Below, piece after piece: positions 16,145-25,015 of a stretch of DNA of 39,180 bases. Position 1 is the first letter of the stretch; each line of letters opens with the position of its first letter. The translations under genes and the position numbers were made by a program. The notes beneath the pieces were generated by a model. It did not search any database and was not told the DNA's origin. It saw nothing but the letters and a program-made list of their open reading frames with translations. The DNA is from Opitutus sp. GAS368 (GTDB taxonomy: Bacteria > Verrucomicrobiota > Verrucomicrobiia > Opitutales > Opitutaceae), in contig CAMBVX010000019.1 of NCBI GenBank assembly GCA_945871085.1, positions 1 to 39,180 of the forward strand, in the 5' to 3' direction.

Positions 16145-17272
16145 TTAACGAAGTTTCAGGGTGGCGAGGCCCGCGAGCGCGCAGATCAGTGAGAGCACCC
16201 AAAAACGCAGCACGACTTTCGTCTCGGGCCAGCCCTGCTTTTGAAAATGGTGGTGAATCGGCGCCATCCGGAAGAAGCGCCTCCCCTCCCCGGTCGGACT
16301 GCGTCGTTTGGTGTATTTGAATACGGCAACTTGAATGATCACGGAAACCGCTTCCCACACGAAAACGCCTCCGACAATCACCAGCGTCAGGGGCTGCTGC
16401 ACCATAAACGCCATAATGCCAATCAACCCGCCCAGGGCGAGCGAGCCGGTGTCACCCATAAAAACTTCGGCCGGATAAGAGTTGTACCAGAGGAACGCCA
16501 GACCGGCGCCGACCATCGCGCCGCACACGACGGTGAGCTCACCCGCCCCGGCCACGTAGGGGACCAAAAGATACTCCGACAGAATAATATTGCCGGCGAT
16601 GTAGGCCAAAATCCCATAGACGAGCGTGACGGAAATCGTGCAGCCGATCGCCAAACCATCGAGCCCGTCGGTGAGGTTGATCGCGTTGCTGAAGCCGACG
16701 AGCCAGAGGTAAATAAAAACAAACAACGCCGGCAGACCGAACACCCCCGAGAACGTGAGCACGGGATATTTCACGAACGGAACCCAGAGCTCGCGAATTT
16801 TTTCTGTGCTCGCCGGGTGCCAGAGGAGCGCCACGAGCGCGAGAATCGTCACCAGCGTTTGCCAGAAAATTTTCTCCTTAGACGAAATGCCGTGGCGATT
16901 CTTACGTACCACCTTGAGCCAGTCGTCGCGGAAGCCCACGGCGGTCAGCGCCGTGTAGACAAAGAGCGCGATGACCACCCAGATCTTCGGTGCCGCCCAC
17001 AGGAACGAACTGAAAAATACCGCGGCAAAAATGAGCAGACCACCCATTGTCGGGGTGTTCTTCTTGTCAAAACGCTGGGCGAGGTCGCCCGTCCGGTCGT
17101 CATCGTAATGCTGCCCAAATTTCAGTTTCCGCAATTTCGCGATCAACCACGGCCCAATGAGAAAGCCGATCAGCGCAGCCGTCACCGCCGCGCCCACCGT
17201 GCGAAAGGTTTGCGAGCGAAATACGCGCAACGGCCCGAAGAAATCCGCGTAATCGGCGAGATAGCTTAACAT
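16145..17272 (-). CDS. mraY: Phospho-MurNAc-pentapeptide translocase
   Basis: MraY transfers phospho-MurNAc-pentapeptide to undecaprenyl phosphate, forming lipid I in the membrane. The 375-aa, roughly ten-helix protein has the family motifs FDKKNTPTMGGLLIF, FSNAINLTDGLDGLAIG and VFMGDTGSLALGG. The histidine loop RMAPIHHHFQKQGWPETKVV is also present. The ATG at 17272 is chosen because MLSYLADYADFFGPLRVFR matches the usual N-terminus; an upstream ATG at 17356 would add unrelated residues inside murF. The start overlaps the end of murF by 7 bases. A 287-base gap follows downstream. Confidence 0.96.
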   Translation of the reverse strand: MLSYLADYADFFGPLRVFRSQTFRTVGAAVTAALIGFLIGPWLIAKLRKLKFGQHYDDDRTGDLAQRFDKKNTPTMGGLLIFAAVFFSSFLWAAPKIWVVIALFVYTALTAVGFRDDWLKVVRKNRHGISSKEKIFWQTLVTILALVALLWHPASTEKIRELWVPFVKYPVLTFSGVFGLPALFVFIYLWLVGFSNAINLTDGLDGLAIGCTISVTLVYGILAYIAGNIILSEYLLVPYVAGAGELTVVCGAMVGAGLAFLWYNSYPAEVFMGDTGSLALGGLIGIMAFMVQQPLTLVIVGGVFVWEAVSVIIQVAVFKYTKRRSPTGEGRRFFRMAPIHHHFQKQGWPETKVVLRFWVLSLICALAGLATLKLR

Positions 17273-18666
17273 GGCAGGGCGAGGACAGCTTGGTGCACGA
17301 GGACTTGCTCGAGCTGATACCGACGACTGCCTTTGATGAAGACCGATCCGCGCCACTCGGCGAGAAACGCGGCCACGGGCTCCAGCGCTGAAACCATACG
17401 AATTTGCCGCGTGAAATCATCCTGAGCCAACACGCCGACACAGACCTCGTGAGCTTGAGTGCCGATGACGAACAGCCGGTCGCATTCGCGCAACGGCAGC
17501 GAACGGCCGAGCTGGCGGTGGTGGGCGGGGGCGTCCGCCCCGAGCTCTTCCATACACCCGATCACGTAGAGCCGCGGCTCTTCTGCCGGCGCGATCGCGG
17601 TGAACATCGTGAGCGCGTCGGCCATCGAGGCCGGATTGGCATTGTAGCAATCAAGGTAGAGGAGGCGGTGGTCCTCGCGGCGAATTTCGCCGCGGAGTTT
17701 CGCGGGCAACCACCCGACCAGCCGAGCCTGGATCGCTTCGCGCGAGACGCCGAGCCACAGCGCCGCGCAAATCGCGAGCGCGGCGTTTTGCGCCATGCCG
17801 TCCGTGACGCGCCGCATTGTAAACACGAGCGGCGGCGGCGGGCCGTAGGCGAGCGTGATCGCCGTCGAGTCTCCGCGCTGCGTCACCGCGAAATACACCG
17901 TGTCCTTCGGCGGTTCAGTGGGCCGGATCACGGCGGCGGGCGCGACCACCATCGTGCGCACCCGCAAGTCGCGGAACGCGGCCAAATCCGCCACCTGCTG
18001 CGGGAAAATCGCCACGCCCGCAGATCGCGTTGCACCGGGCAGCACGGCTTTCTCCTGCGCCACGCCCGCAATGCCGCCGAGCTGCTGCGTGTGCGCGGGA
18101 GCCACGAGCGTGATGAGCGCTACGTCGGGCTCGATCATGTCGGCGAGCGCGCGCATCTCCCCGGGCGCGCTGATGCCGGCCTCGATGACAGCAAACGAGT
18201 GCTGCGCCGGATCGAGCCGGGTGAGCGTCAGCGGGACGCCCAAGTGATTGTTCAAGTTCCCCTCCGTCGCGTGCACTCCGCCCGTTTCGCCGCCGAGCAG
18301 AAGCGCGAGGAGATTTTTGGTGGACGTTTTTCCCGCGCTGCCAGAGATCCCGACGACGGGGCCAGGAAAATTGCGCCGATGCGCACGGGCGATCGCCTGA
18401 AACGCCGTCAATGGATCCGCGACCACGAGTTGGGGCAACGCGACCGCTGGGTTCGGCGCTGCGACCAGCGCCGCGCTCGCGCCGGCGGCGGCCGCGGCGG
18501 CCAAAAAATCATGGCCGTCGCGCTGCTCTGTCTTGAGCGCGACGAAGATCTGGCCGGGACGCACGGCCCGCGTGTCGATGGCAAAGCCCGTGAGCGGGCT
18601 CAGCGGTGGGGCCGTCCAGCGGCCACCGGTCCATTGCGCGAGTGTATCGGGTGCGAATACGGGCAT
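17266..18666 (-). CDS. murF: UDP-MurNAc-tripeptide--D-Ala-D-Ala ligase
   Basis: MurF adds the D-Ala-D-Ala dipeptide to UDP-MurNAc-tripeptide, the last cytoplasmic precursor step. The 466-aa protein has the N-terminal UDP-binding region (GFAIDTRAVRPGQIFVALK), the ATP P-loop GISGSAGKTSTKNLLALLL, EGNLNNHLGVPLTLTRL and the central-domain strand FAVIEAGISAPGEM. The C-terminal Mur ligase domain includes LDCYNANPASMADALTMF. The ATG follows the murE TAG with no gap. Ddl, which makes its dipeptide substrate, is encoded further down the same operon. Confidence 0.95.
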   Translation of the reverse strand: MPVFAPDTLAQWTGGRWTAPPLSPLTGFAIDTRAVRPGQIFVALKTEQRDGHDFLAAAAAAGASAALVAAPNPAVALPQLVVADPLTAFQAIARAHRRNFPGPVVGISGSAGKTSTKNLLALLLGGETGGVHATEGNLNNHLGVPLTLTRLDPAQHSFAVIEAGISAPGEMRALADMIEPDVALITLVAPAHTQQLGGIAGVAQEKAVLPGATRSAGVAIFPQQVADLAAFRDLRVRTMVVAPAAVIRPTEPPKDTVYFAVTQRGDSTAITLAYGPPPPLVFTMRRVTDGMAQNAALAICAALWLGVSREAIQARLVGWLPAKLRGEIRREDHRLLYLDCYNANPASMADALTMFTAIAPAEEPRLYVIGCMEELGADAPAHHRQLGRSLPLRECDRLFVIGTQAHEVCVGVLAQDDFTRQIRMVSALEPVAAFLAEWRGSVFIKGSRRYQLEQVLVHQAVLALPC

Positions 18667-20262
18667 CTACGTCGTCCTCGTCTTGCTGCGGAGGAGTTCC
18701 CGTGCGACTTGCCGATCATCGAAAGGAAACACCGTGTCGGCGTATTCCTGAATAATCTCATGGCCCTTGCCTGCGATGAGCAGGGAATCCCCGGGCTGGC
18801 ACGCATCGAGCGCGTCGCTGATCGCACGTCGACGATCAGCGACCCAGGAAATTTGGTCCGGGGCCGTGACCCCAGTTTTCATGTCAGCGAAGATTTGTGC
18901 GATCGCTTCGGTGCGAGGATTGTCGGCCGTCGCGTAGCCGTGATCGGCCGCGGCCTGCACTGCGCGGACCATGAGCGGGCGTTGCGTGCGGTCACGGTTA
19001 CCGCCACACCCGAAGACGACATGCACCTTGCCCGGCGTAATGGCGCGCAGCATACCGAGAGCATTCCGCAACGCATCGGCGGTGTGTGCGTAATCGACGA
19101 GCACGTTGAAGCGTTGGCCTTCGTCGATTCGCTCCATGCGGCCCGGCACATCTTTGAGCGCACGAAGTTTGGCGAGAAACACGATCGGGTCGCGGCCGAG
19201 GCCCCACGCGGTGGCGATGGCCGCGAGGAGATTGCTCACGTTGAAGCGACCGACCAGCGGTGAATCGATTAGCATCTCCCCTTGCGGCCAGACGAGTTTG
19301 AACGTGGCGCGAGCGGTCGTGAGCTGCACGTTTTCGGCGCGGACGATGGCTCGGGGATTTTCGCCGAACGTCACCACGCGGGCACCGGGGACTTCCGCGG
19401 CAATCTTCGCCACGAGTTTTTCGCCATGCGCATCGTCGAGATTCACCACGGCGACCTTGGGTGGCGCCCCGGTGCTGCCGTCGAATAGCCGGGTCTTCAC
19501 GTCAAAGTAAGCGGCCAACGTCTGGTGATAATCGAGATGGTCGTGCGAAAGATTGGTGAAGACGGCGGCCCCAAAGTGCACTCCCCGCACGCGCTGCTGG
19601 TCGAGGCCATGCGAGCTCACCTCCATCACCGCGTGTTTGCATCCGGCGTCGCGCATCTGCGCCATCAGACCATAAACGTCGAGCGACTCAGGCGTCGTCT
19701 GATACGAGGGCACGGTCCGATTGCCCAGTTCGTAGCTGATTGTGCCGAGCAGCCCGACCCGCTGATCGCCGTTGAGAAAATATTTCAGGATGTGGGCGAC
19801 CGTCGTCTTGCCGCTGGTGCCGGTCACGCCGATCACCGTCATCGCCCGATCAGGAAACTTGTAGTAACGCTGGGCCACCAACGCCAGGGCCTTGCGCGCG
19901 TCGGCGACGCGGATGAACGTCGCCTTCGCGGGCGGAAACGGGGGCATGTTTTGCGCGACAATCGCCACGGCACCACGGCTGATGGCTTCATCCACGTAGG
20001 AAACGCCGTCGGCCCGCAGACCAGGGAGGGCAAAGAATACGTTACCTGGCGCCACCCGACGGCTGTCGATGGCGAGGCCCGAAATCGGACGCTCCAGCTC
20101 ACCCTTGACGGCGACGAGCTCATCTTCGCGCAGGCAGTCGGAAAGTTTCGGCGCCGTCTTGAAGACGCGATTGAGGGCGAGCGTTTCGCCTCGAGTCCGG
20201 CGGGCCGGGCGCGGCTGAAACGCGTGAATGAGCGAATAATTGTGAGTGAGATAGCCGATCAC
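18667..20262 (-). CDS. murE: UDP-MurNAc-tripeptide synthetase, meso-diaminopimelate-adding
   Basis: MurE adds the third stem-peptide residue. The 531-aa protein carries the UDP-binding segment GLAIDSRRVAPGNVFFALPG, the ATP loop GVTGTSGKTTVAHILKYFL, EVSSHGLDQQRVRG, and the C-terminal signature TADNPRTEAIAQI. DNPR is the motif of meso-diaminopimelate-adding MurE, so a Gram-negative type A1-gamma wall is predicted. It is longer than the usual 490-500 aa because of an N-terminal extension of about 35 residues rich in Arg/Pro. The start is GTG at 20262, overlapping the ftsI stop as GTGA, and no internal start is better supported. Confidence 0.95.
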   Translation of the reverse strand: MIGYLTHNYSLIHAFQPRPARRTRGETLALNRVFKTAPKLSDCLREDELVAVKGELERPISGLAIDSRRVAPGNVFFALPGLRADGVSYVDEAISRGAVAIVAQNMPPFPPAKATFIRVADARKALALVAQRYYKFPDRAMTVIGVTGTSGKTTVAHILKYFLNGDQRVGLLGTISYELGNRTVPSYQTTPESLDVYGLMAQMRDAGCKHAVMEVSSHGLDQQRVRGVHFGAAVFTNLSHDHLDYHQTLAAYFDVKTRLFDGSTGAPPKVAVVNLDDAHGEKLVAKIAAEVPGARVVTFGENPRAIVRAENVQLTTARATFKLVWPQGEMLIDSPLVGRFNVSNLLAAIATAWGLGRDPIVFLAKLRALKDVPGRMERIDEGQRFNVLVDYAHTADALRNALGMLRAITPGKVHVVFGCGGNRDRTQRPLMVRAVQAAADHGYATADNPRTEAIAQIFADMKTGVTAPDQISWVADRRRAISDALDACQPGDSLLIAGKGHEIIQEYADTVFPFDDRQVARELLRSKTRTT

Positions 20263-22343
20263 GGGCGGAGGCCTTGGAGGGCGACGAGGTTGACGGTGGG
20301 GGTTGGCGACGTGCGGCTGCCGGCACTACGGTCGAGCAGTGGGATGAGTTGTTCACCGATGCGGCGGAAGGAAGGCGCGGCGACCTTGCCGCCATACGCG
20401 ACCCCACCGGGGCACGCGGCGTCGGCATCGTCGACGATCACCGAGATGACGACCTGCGGCCGGCTCGCCGGAAAGAATCCGACGAAGGACGCGACGTGGT
20501 GTTTGCGCGAGGGCATGAGCTTGGTTTTTCCACTGGGCATCAGCTCGGGCAGATATTTCTGGGTCGTGCCGGTTTTACCCGCGACTTCATAGCCGGGGAT
20601 CGCCGCTTCGGGCGCAGTCCCGCCCACCATGGCACAATGCGTGAGCAACTCGGCCATCGTGCGCGCGGTGCGCTCAGAGATGACGCGGCGGATTTCCTTT
20701 CGCTCGAAACCGTAGAGCGGCACACCCGCCGAATCGCGGACCTCACGCAAAATTTGGGGCTCGAGCAGCACGCCACCGCTCGCGATGACGCCCATGGCTT
20801 GGTGCATCTGCAAGACCGTGACCGCGATGCTGTGGCCCATCGGCATGCGCGTGATCGTGAGATCATTCCACCGCTTCGGTGGGCTCAGAATCCCCGGCTC
20901 CTCGTGGCCACCGGGAAATCCCGTCCGTTGACCAAAACCGAACGCGCGCACGTAGTCGTAGAAACGTTGTTCACCGAGCTTCATGCCGAGTTGGGCAGCT
21001 CCGCGATTGCTCGACCGTGAGACAATTTCCGCGACCGACAACGGGTGGTCGAAGTGGTGGTCCTCACCGGGCAGGCCACGCAGCTTGTTGCGATATTCGA
21101 TCTTCGTGATCGAGCAGTCGAAGCGGCTGTCCGGCGTCACGAGCCCCTGATCGAGCGCCGCGGCCGCCGCGACGATCTTAAAGACGGAACCCGGTTCATA
21201 GACGTCGGCCACCGCAATGTTCTTCAAGCGCGCGAGCTGATCGGGCGGAACCTTGTTGTATTCGTTGGGATTGAACGTCGGGTAATTGCCGAGCCCGAGA
21301 ATGAAGCCGTCGTCCGCGCGACTCACAATAATCGTCGCTTTGAGCGGCCGATATTTGTCGGCGATGTAGGTGAGTTCACGCTCGACGATGTTTTGCACAT
21401 TAGTGTCGAGGGAAAGCCGGACGCCGTAGCCATCGACGCGCTCGACGGCGCGGTTGCTGAACTGCGGGAGCTCTTTCGCCCGGCCATCGCGCTCGCCTTC
21501 GCGCCAGCCGTCTTGACCGCGCAGATAAAAATCAGCGAAACGTTCCACGCCGGCCATCGGCCGCTGCGTGCGGTCGACAAAACCTACCAGATGGGAGCCG
21601 AGTTGGTTGTGCGGGTAGGCGCGGCGGAAACTGCCGGTGGCGTAAACGCCCTTGATCCCCAGCTTCTTCACCTCGTCGTAAGTGGACTCCGAAATTTCAT
21701 CCGCGATTTTCGCCCACTGAATCTTCCGGCGGCCGGGCGCATCCGGGTCGGACTCATCCTCCGTCTCGTCCGCCGCACTGGCCGTCACATTAATGGCAAA
21801 CGCGGGGGCAGGCACTGCCTCGGCGGGATCGACGTCGAGGTCAGTCGCCACGGCCGCAGGCTCGGCGACCGCCGCCCCGGCTGGCCCGGCGGTGCCCGCT
21901 GGTGCTAAATTGAGAGTAAACACCAAGCCTGTCACGGCTGGGGTCGGCGCGGTGTCCGACGCAGGCGCAGGGCCCGGCTGCGCGGACGCCGTCGTCCGGA
22001 ACTTGGTGGTAAAGATCCGGCGCAAATCGGATTCTGATTTCCCAATCAGAGCGGCGAGTTGCGGCCATTTTTTCTCATCCTCCTTGCGCAGCGAATGCGG
22101 GTCCACACCGAGTTGGAGCACCGAACGGCTGGTCGCGAGCCGGGCCCCGCGGGCGTCAAAGATGTCACCGCGACGCGCGGGGTCGACGATCAGCTGCCGG
22201 CGCGTCTTGACGATGCTCCCGAGGAGTTCGTCGCGATTGATGACGTGGAGCCAGACCAACCGCGCGCCGACGAAGCCAAAGCACAGCAGGAGCGAGCCCG
22301 CGAGCAGCACGATCCGATAGTTGGAGGCGAAACCCTTCGACAT
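20259..22343 (-). CDS. ftsI: Penicillin-binding protein, septal transpeptidase FtsI (PBP3-like)
   Basis: FtsI cross-links septal peptidoglycan with FtsW. The 694-aa protein has one N-terminal membrane helix (about 10-32) and a pedestal/dimerisation domain starting at PARRGDIFDARGARLA. The transpeptidase domain has the three active-site motifs: Ser386-Val-Phe-Lys389 (EPGSVFKI), Ser444-Ser-Asn446 (SRSSNRG) and Lys590-Thr-Gly-Thr (AGKTGTTQ). A low-complexity Ala/Pro-rich then acidic stretch (about 115-205) interrupts the pedestal region, making the protein about 100 residues longer than E. coli FtsI. Its placement after ftsL and before murE supports a septal role. Confidence 0.94.
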   Translation of the reverse strand: MSKGFASNYRIVLLAGSLLLCFGFVGARLVWLHVINRDELLGSIVKTRRQLIVDPARRGDIFDARGARLATSRSVLQLGVDPHSLRKEDEKKWPQLAALIGKSESDLRRIFTTKFRTTASAQPGPAPASDTAPTPAVTGLVFTLNLAPAGTAGPAGAAVAEPAAVATDLDVDPAEAVPAPAFAINVTASAADETEDESDPDAPGRRKIQWAKIADEISESTYDEVKKLGIKGVYATGSFRRAYPHNQLGSHLVGFVDRTQRPMAGVERFADFYLRGQDGWREGERDGRAKELPQFSNRAVERVDGYGVRLSLDTNVQNIVERELTYIADKYRPLKATIIVSRADDGFILGLGNYPTFNPNEYNKVPPDQLARLKNIAVADVYEPGSVFKIVAAAAALDQGLVTPDSRFDCSITKIEYRNKLRGLPGEDHHFDHPLSVAEIVSRSSNRGAAQLGMKLGEQRFYDYVRAFGFGQRTGFPGGHEEPGILSPPKRWNDLTITRMPMGHSIAVTVLQMHQAMGVIASGGVLLEPQILREVRDSAGVPLYGFERKEIRRVISERTARTMAELLTHCAMVGGTAPEAAIPGYEVAGKTGTTQKYLPELMPSGKTKLMPSRKHHVASFVGFFPASRPQVVISVIVDDADAACPGGVAYGGKVAAPSFRRIGEQLIPLLDRSAGSRTSPTPTVNLVALQGLRP

Positions 22344-22346
22344 GGT

Positions 22347-22736
22347 TTAGTTGCTCCGCGCGACCCGGAAGGTGACGGGCACAAAGCCGTCGTTGAAAAG
22401 ATTGCGGTCACGGCGGCGCGCGAGCCGCCTCACGGGATCTTCGGTCACCCGCACGACTTGCGTGTCGGTCGCCGGCGCGAGCCCCAAGTGCCAGTCGGCA
22501 TTGCGGCGCGTCAGCGCTTCATAGCTTTGTTCGGACTCGACGATCGTCGCCGTGGCATCCAGCCGGCGCTTCACTTCGGCGATACTGGACTGGAGCGCCC
22601 GGTTGGTTTTGGCGGTCACGGAAATCTGGTGACGCACCCACACGGCACCGAGTCCGATCGCACCACCGAAGCCGAAGGTGACGAGGAGGCAAACGAGCAG
22701 TTGAGTAGCAAACGCCTGGTTGTCGTTTTTGCGCAT
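22347..22736 (-). CDS. ftsL: FtsL-like small divisome protein
   Basis: The 129-aa product has a short cytoplasmic N-terminus (MRKNDNQAFATQ), one membrane helix (LLVCLLVTFGFGGAIGLGAV) and then a heptad-like stretch of about residues 37-72 (TNRALQSSIAEVKRRLDATA), as in FtsL, which forms a coiled coil with FtsB. Sequence conservation in FtsL is always low. The assignment rests on topology, size and the invariant position between rsmH and ftsI. The C-terminal 45 residues lie outside the coiled coil and are basic. It ends 3 bases before the ftsI start codon. Confidence 0.75.
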   Translation of the reverse strand: MRKNDNQAFATQLLVCLLVTFGFGGAIGLGAVWVRHQISVTAKTNRALQSSIAEVKRRLDATATIVESEQSYEALTRRNADWHLGLAPATDTQVVRVTEDPVRRLARRRDRNLFNDGFVPVTFRVARSN

Positions 22737-22784
22737 GGGGAGGAGCGGGCTGGAGGGTTGGAGCAGAGGAAAGGGTGCGGCGGC

Positions 22785-23705
22785 TCAGAGCTTGCGCAGC
22801 GCGCGAAGTTTGGCCGAACGGCTGCGCGGATTGCTGGCGATCTCGGCCTCGCCCGGCGTCGTGGGCTTGCGGGTGAGCGGCTCGGCCAGCTTCACGCGCA
22901 GATCCTGCGGGAGGCCGTCGTTGGCGGTCTCAGGCTGACCGCACATGCGGCGGAAAAATTGTTTCACCGGCCGGTCTTCCAATGAGTGAAAGCTGATCAC
23001 CCCGAGCACGCCACCCGGGGCGAGCTTCGCAAAGGCTGCGGGCAACGCACGCTCGATGGCTCCGAGCTCGTCGTTCACGGCGATCCGAATGCCCTGAAAC
23101 GTGCGGGTCGCCGGATGGATCTTCGAAGCGTGGCGATCCCGGGGCGGAATCGCTTCGGCTATCACTGCCGCCAGCGGCGAGGTTCGCGCCAGCGCACCGG
23201 TGCCGCGCGCGGCCATCAACCCGCGCACCACGCTCCGCCAATTCGGTTCTTCACCACAGTCTCGCACCGCTCGGACGAGCATCGCTTCCGGGACGGTCTC
23301 CAACCAGAGGCTCGCGGGCAGGCCACTGCGCGGGTCCATGCGCATATCCGCCGGCGCGTCGTGCCGGAAGGAGAACCCGCGCTCCGTCTCGTCCAGTTGA
23401 AACGACGAAACGCCAAAGTCGAAGAGGATACCGTCAAATCCGGCCGTCGGCCAGGCCGCGAGCAGGCCGAAGTCGCGATCCACCAGCTCAAATCGTCCGG
23501 CGAATTCAGCCCTCAAGACCGCCGCTCGCGGAGCTGCGGCCGGATCACGATCAAGCGCGATCACATGGGTGTCCGGCGCGGCTGCGAGGATCGCCCGCGT
23601 GTGACCGCCGCCCCCAAAGGTGCAGTCCAAGTAGCGTCCCGCCGGGCGCGGTGCCATAAACTGCAGCACCTCGCGCAACAACACCGGTTGATGACCAAAG
23701 CTCAT
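22785..23705 (-). CDS. rsmH: 16S rRNA (cytosine-1402-N4)-methyltransferase
   Basis: RsmH (MraW) methylates C1402 in the 16S rRNA decoding centre using S-adenosylmethionine. The 306-aa protein begins [17 protein letters not shown], as is usual, with the SAM-binding loop [16 protein letters not shown]. Downstream come [20 protein letters not shown] and [14 protein letters not shown], and the C-terminal [18 protein letters not shown]. The frame also contains an upstream ATG at 23741, but that would overlap the preceding small ORF and adds non-conserved residues. It is the normal partner of mraZ at the head of dcw operons. Confidence 0.95.
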   Translation of the reverse strand: MSFGHQPVLLREVLQFMAPRPAGRYLDCTFGGGGHTRAILAAAPDTHVIALDRDPAAAPRAAVLRAEFAGRFELVDRDFGLLAAWPTAGFDGILFDFGVSSFQLDETERGFSFRHDAPADMRMDPRSGLPASLWLETVPEAMLVRAVRDCGEEPNWRSVVRGLMAARGTGALARTSPLAAVIAEAIPPRDRHASKIHPATRTFQGIRIAVNDELGAIERALPAAFAKLAPGGVLGVISFHSLEDRPVKQFFRRMCGQPETANDGLPQDLRVKLAEPLTRKPTTPGEAEIASNPRSRSAKLRALRKL

Positions 23706-23721
23706 GGTCGCAGGATAATTC

Positions 23722-23973
23722 TCACCGGGCACCGGAGCCATGGGACGGGGTTTTCACTTTGGCTTTTTCCTTCAGGCCCACGGCACGAAGCACGAGCCCA
23801 TCGCGCACCCGGGAGGTCACCGTCGCGGCCGGAAACGCCCCACTGCGCTCCGCGGCGTCGATCCACGCCGGAAACCCCCGCCGGGACGGGGGGGAGAGCA
23901 GGGAAGGGACGACGACCGTCTTGCGCACCGGCAGACGTGCGACGGCAACTTTGATTTTGGTCGAGCGGCGCAT
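23722..23973 (-). CDS. Small hypothetical protein between mraZ and rsmH
   Basis: This 83-aa frame starts 3 bases after the mraZ stop and ends 16 bases before the rsmH start, a fit that suggests a real gene. The product is basic ([20 protein letters not shown] at the start, [17 protein letters not shown] at the end). It has no membrane segment, no Cys and no motif I recognise. mraZ and rsmH are usually adjacent, so an extra ORF here is unusual. It could also be a non-coding spacer that happens to stay open in this high-GC sequence. Confidence 0.45.
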   Translation of the reverse strand: MRRSTKIKVAVARLPVRKTVVVPSLLSPPSRRGFPAWIDAAERSGAFPAATVTSRVRDGLVLRAVGLKEKAKVKTPSHGSGAR

Positions 23974-23976
23974 GGT

Positions 23977-24450
23977 TTAAATTCCGAGTCGGCGCATCGT
24001 CTCGCCCTTGTCCTTAACCGCACTCGCTTGGACTTCGGTCCAGCAGGCCGGGGTGTAGATATTGAACTTCGTGAGCCCGCCGACGAGGACAGCCTCACCC
24101 CCTTTTTCGCCACCCTTGATCCCGGCGTGGAGGAGCAACTCCGCGTTGATCGAAATACGCCCTGCCTTGTCGAACCACAGCTGCTGAGTCTGCGAGAAAA
24201 AATTCGCGATGAACTCCTGCCCGTCATCGTCGCTCAGGGCGACGAGCTCGATCTTCGCCCGCAGTTTCGCCGCCTCGGCTGGCGGTAACACGGCGATATA
24301 TTTTCCGTTTTTTCCATTTTGCGGCACCGCCAACAACACGTCGTCGACATCGTGCGCGAACCTCCAAGCCGACGGAATCGTGATACGATTCCGGTCGTCC
24401 AACGAGTGCGTGAAGTGACTCGTATAACTAGGTTGTTGGGCCTGCGACAT
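23977..24450 (-). CDS. mraZ: Transcriptional regulator MraZ
   Basis: MraZ is a ring-forming DNA-binding protein that controls the dcw operon, including its own gene. The 157-aa product has the two MraZ half-domains: the first with HSLDDRNRITIPSAWR and the second with WFDKAGRISINAELLLHAGI. The characteristic D-x-x-x-R motif is present in both. It ends with a long helix rich in charged residues. The ATG at 24450 (MSQAQQPSYTSHF) is chosen over 24501, because the upstream codons overlap the operator-like repeats. It is the first gene of the cluster that runs to ftsZ. Confidence 0.93.
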   Translation of the reverse strand: MSQAQQPSYTSHFTHSLDDRNRITIPSAWRFAHDVDDVLLAVPQNGKNGKYIAVLPPAEAAKLRAKIELVALSDDDGQEFIANFFSQTQQLWFDKAGRISINAELLLHAGIKGGEKGGEAVLVGGLTKFNIYTPACWTEVQASAVKDKGETMRRLGI

Positions 24451-24470
24451 GGTAAGAGGGATACGACTGA

Positions 24471-24512
24471 TCCCATTTCGAAACATTTCCTCCCATTTCA
24501 CCCCACCGTCAA
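24471..24512 (-). promoter_or_regulatory. MraZ operator-like repeat array and possible -35 element
   Basis: Read on the minus strand, a -35-like TTGACG (24512-24507) is followed by units with a 10-bp period: TGGGGTGAAA, TGGGAGGAAA, TGTTTCGAAA, then TGGGA. MraZ proteins are known to bind direct TGGGN repeats spaced by 5 bases, so this matches with one degenerate third box. The -10 element 17-18 bases downstream is weak (GAAATG/AAATGT). The array ends 20 bases before the mraZ start codon. Autoregulation of the dcw operon is therefore likely. Confidence 0.7.
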
Positions 24513-25015
24513 GGAATTTACCTCTGAAAACACGGTTTTTTGCTCACATCTTATTCGCACGCGAAAACACCCACCTTAAATGCCCCAAAAAGAGGTCGGA
24601 AAATTCCCTCGCCTCGACTGCGCCAGGTCCGCGTCGAACCCGCCGCGGCTCGAGAATTCCCAGCCGCCCGCCAACCGCTCGAAACGCGGCGCAAAATTCC
24701 GACAGTTATGGCCGCGTGGAAATATATTGTTGGGCGGCTTACCGCTAATGTGCGATCGCACGAAATCTACTCCCTTAAAAAAACGCTCGCACCTGAAACG
24801 CGCGCCGAATTGTCTTCGTCTTTCCGAAACTCAGGCTCGACGTCACCCGCGATAGATCAATACGACTTACCTCCCTCGCCCTTCGCCCACTCCTCCCACT
24901 CGGCTGGGTCCATCGCCAAACCCGACCACCAAAATATCCGGATTTCTCCGCCACCCCATCCCCTCCCCAGCTTCTCCCCTTCTTTTTCTTCTCTCCCTCT
25001 CAACCAAAAAAAATC
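24513..25015. other. Divergent mraZ/DoxX intergenic region
   Basis: About 500 bases hold no supportable gene. The side next to mraZ is AT-richer and probably carries upstream promoter elements. The last 130 bases before the DoxX gene are strongly pyrimidine-rich on the plus strand and end in an A-run just before the ATG. I looked for RNase P, SRP, tmRNA and tRNA hallmarks and found none. Confidence 0.4.

Noticed and set aside
17404-19263. 619-codon plus-strand frame opposite murE/murF
   Set aside because: It covers two genes with clear Mur ligase motifs, and its product is Arg/His-rich without a motif.
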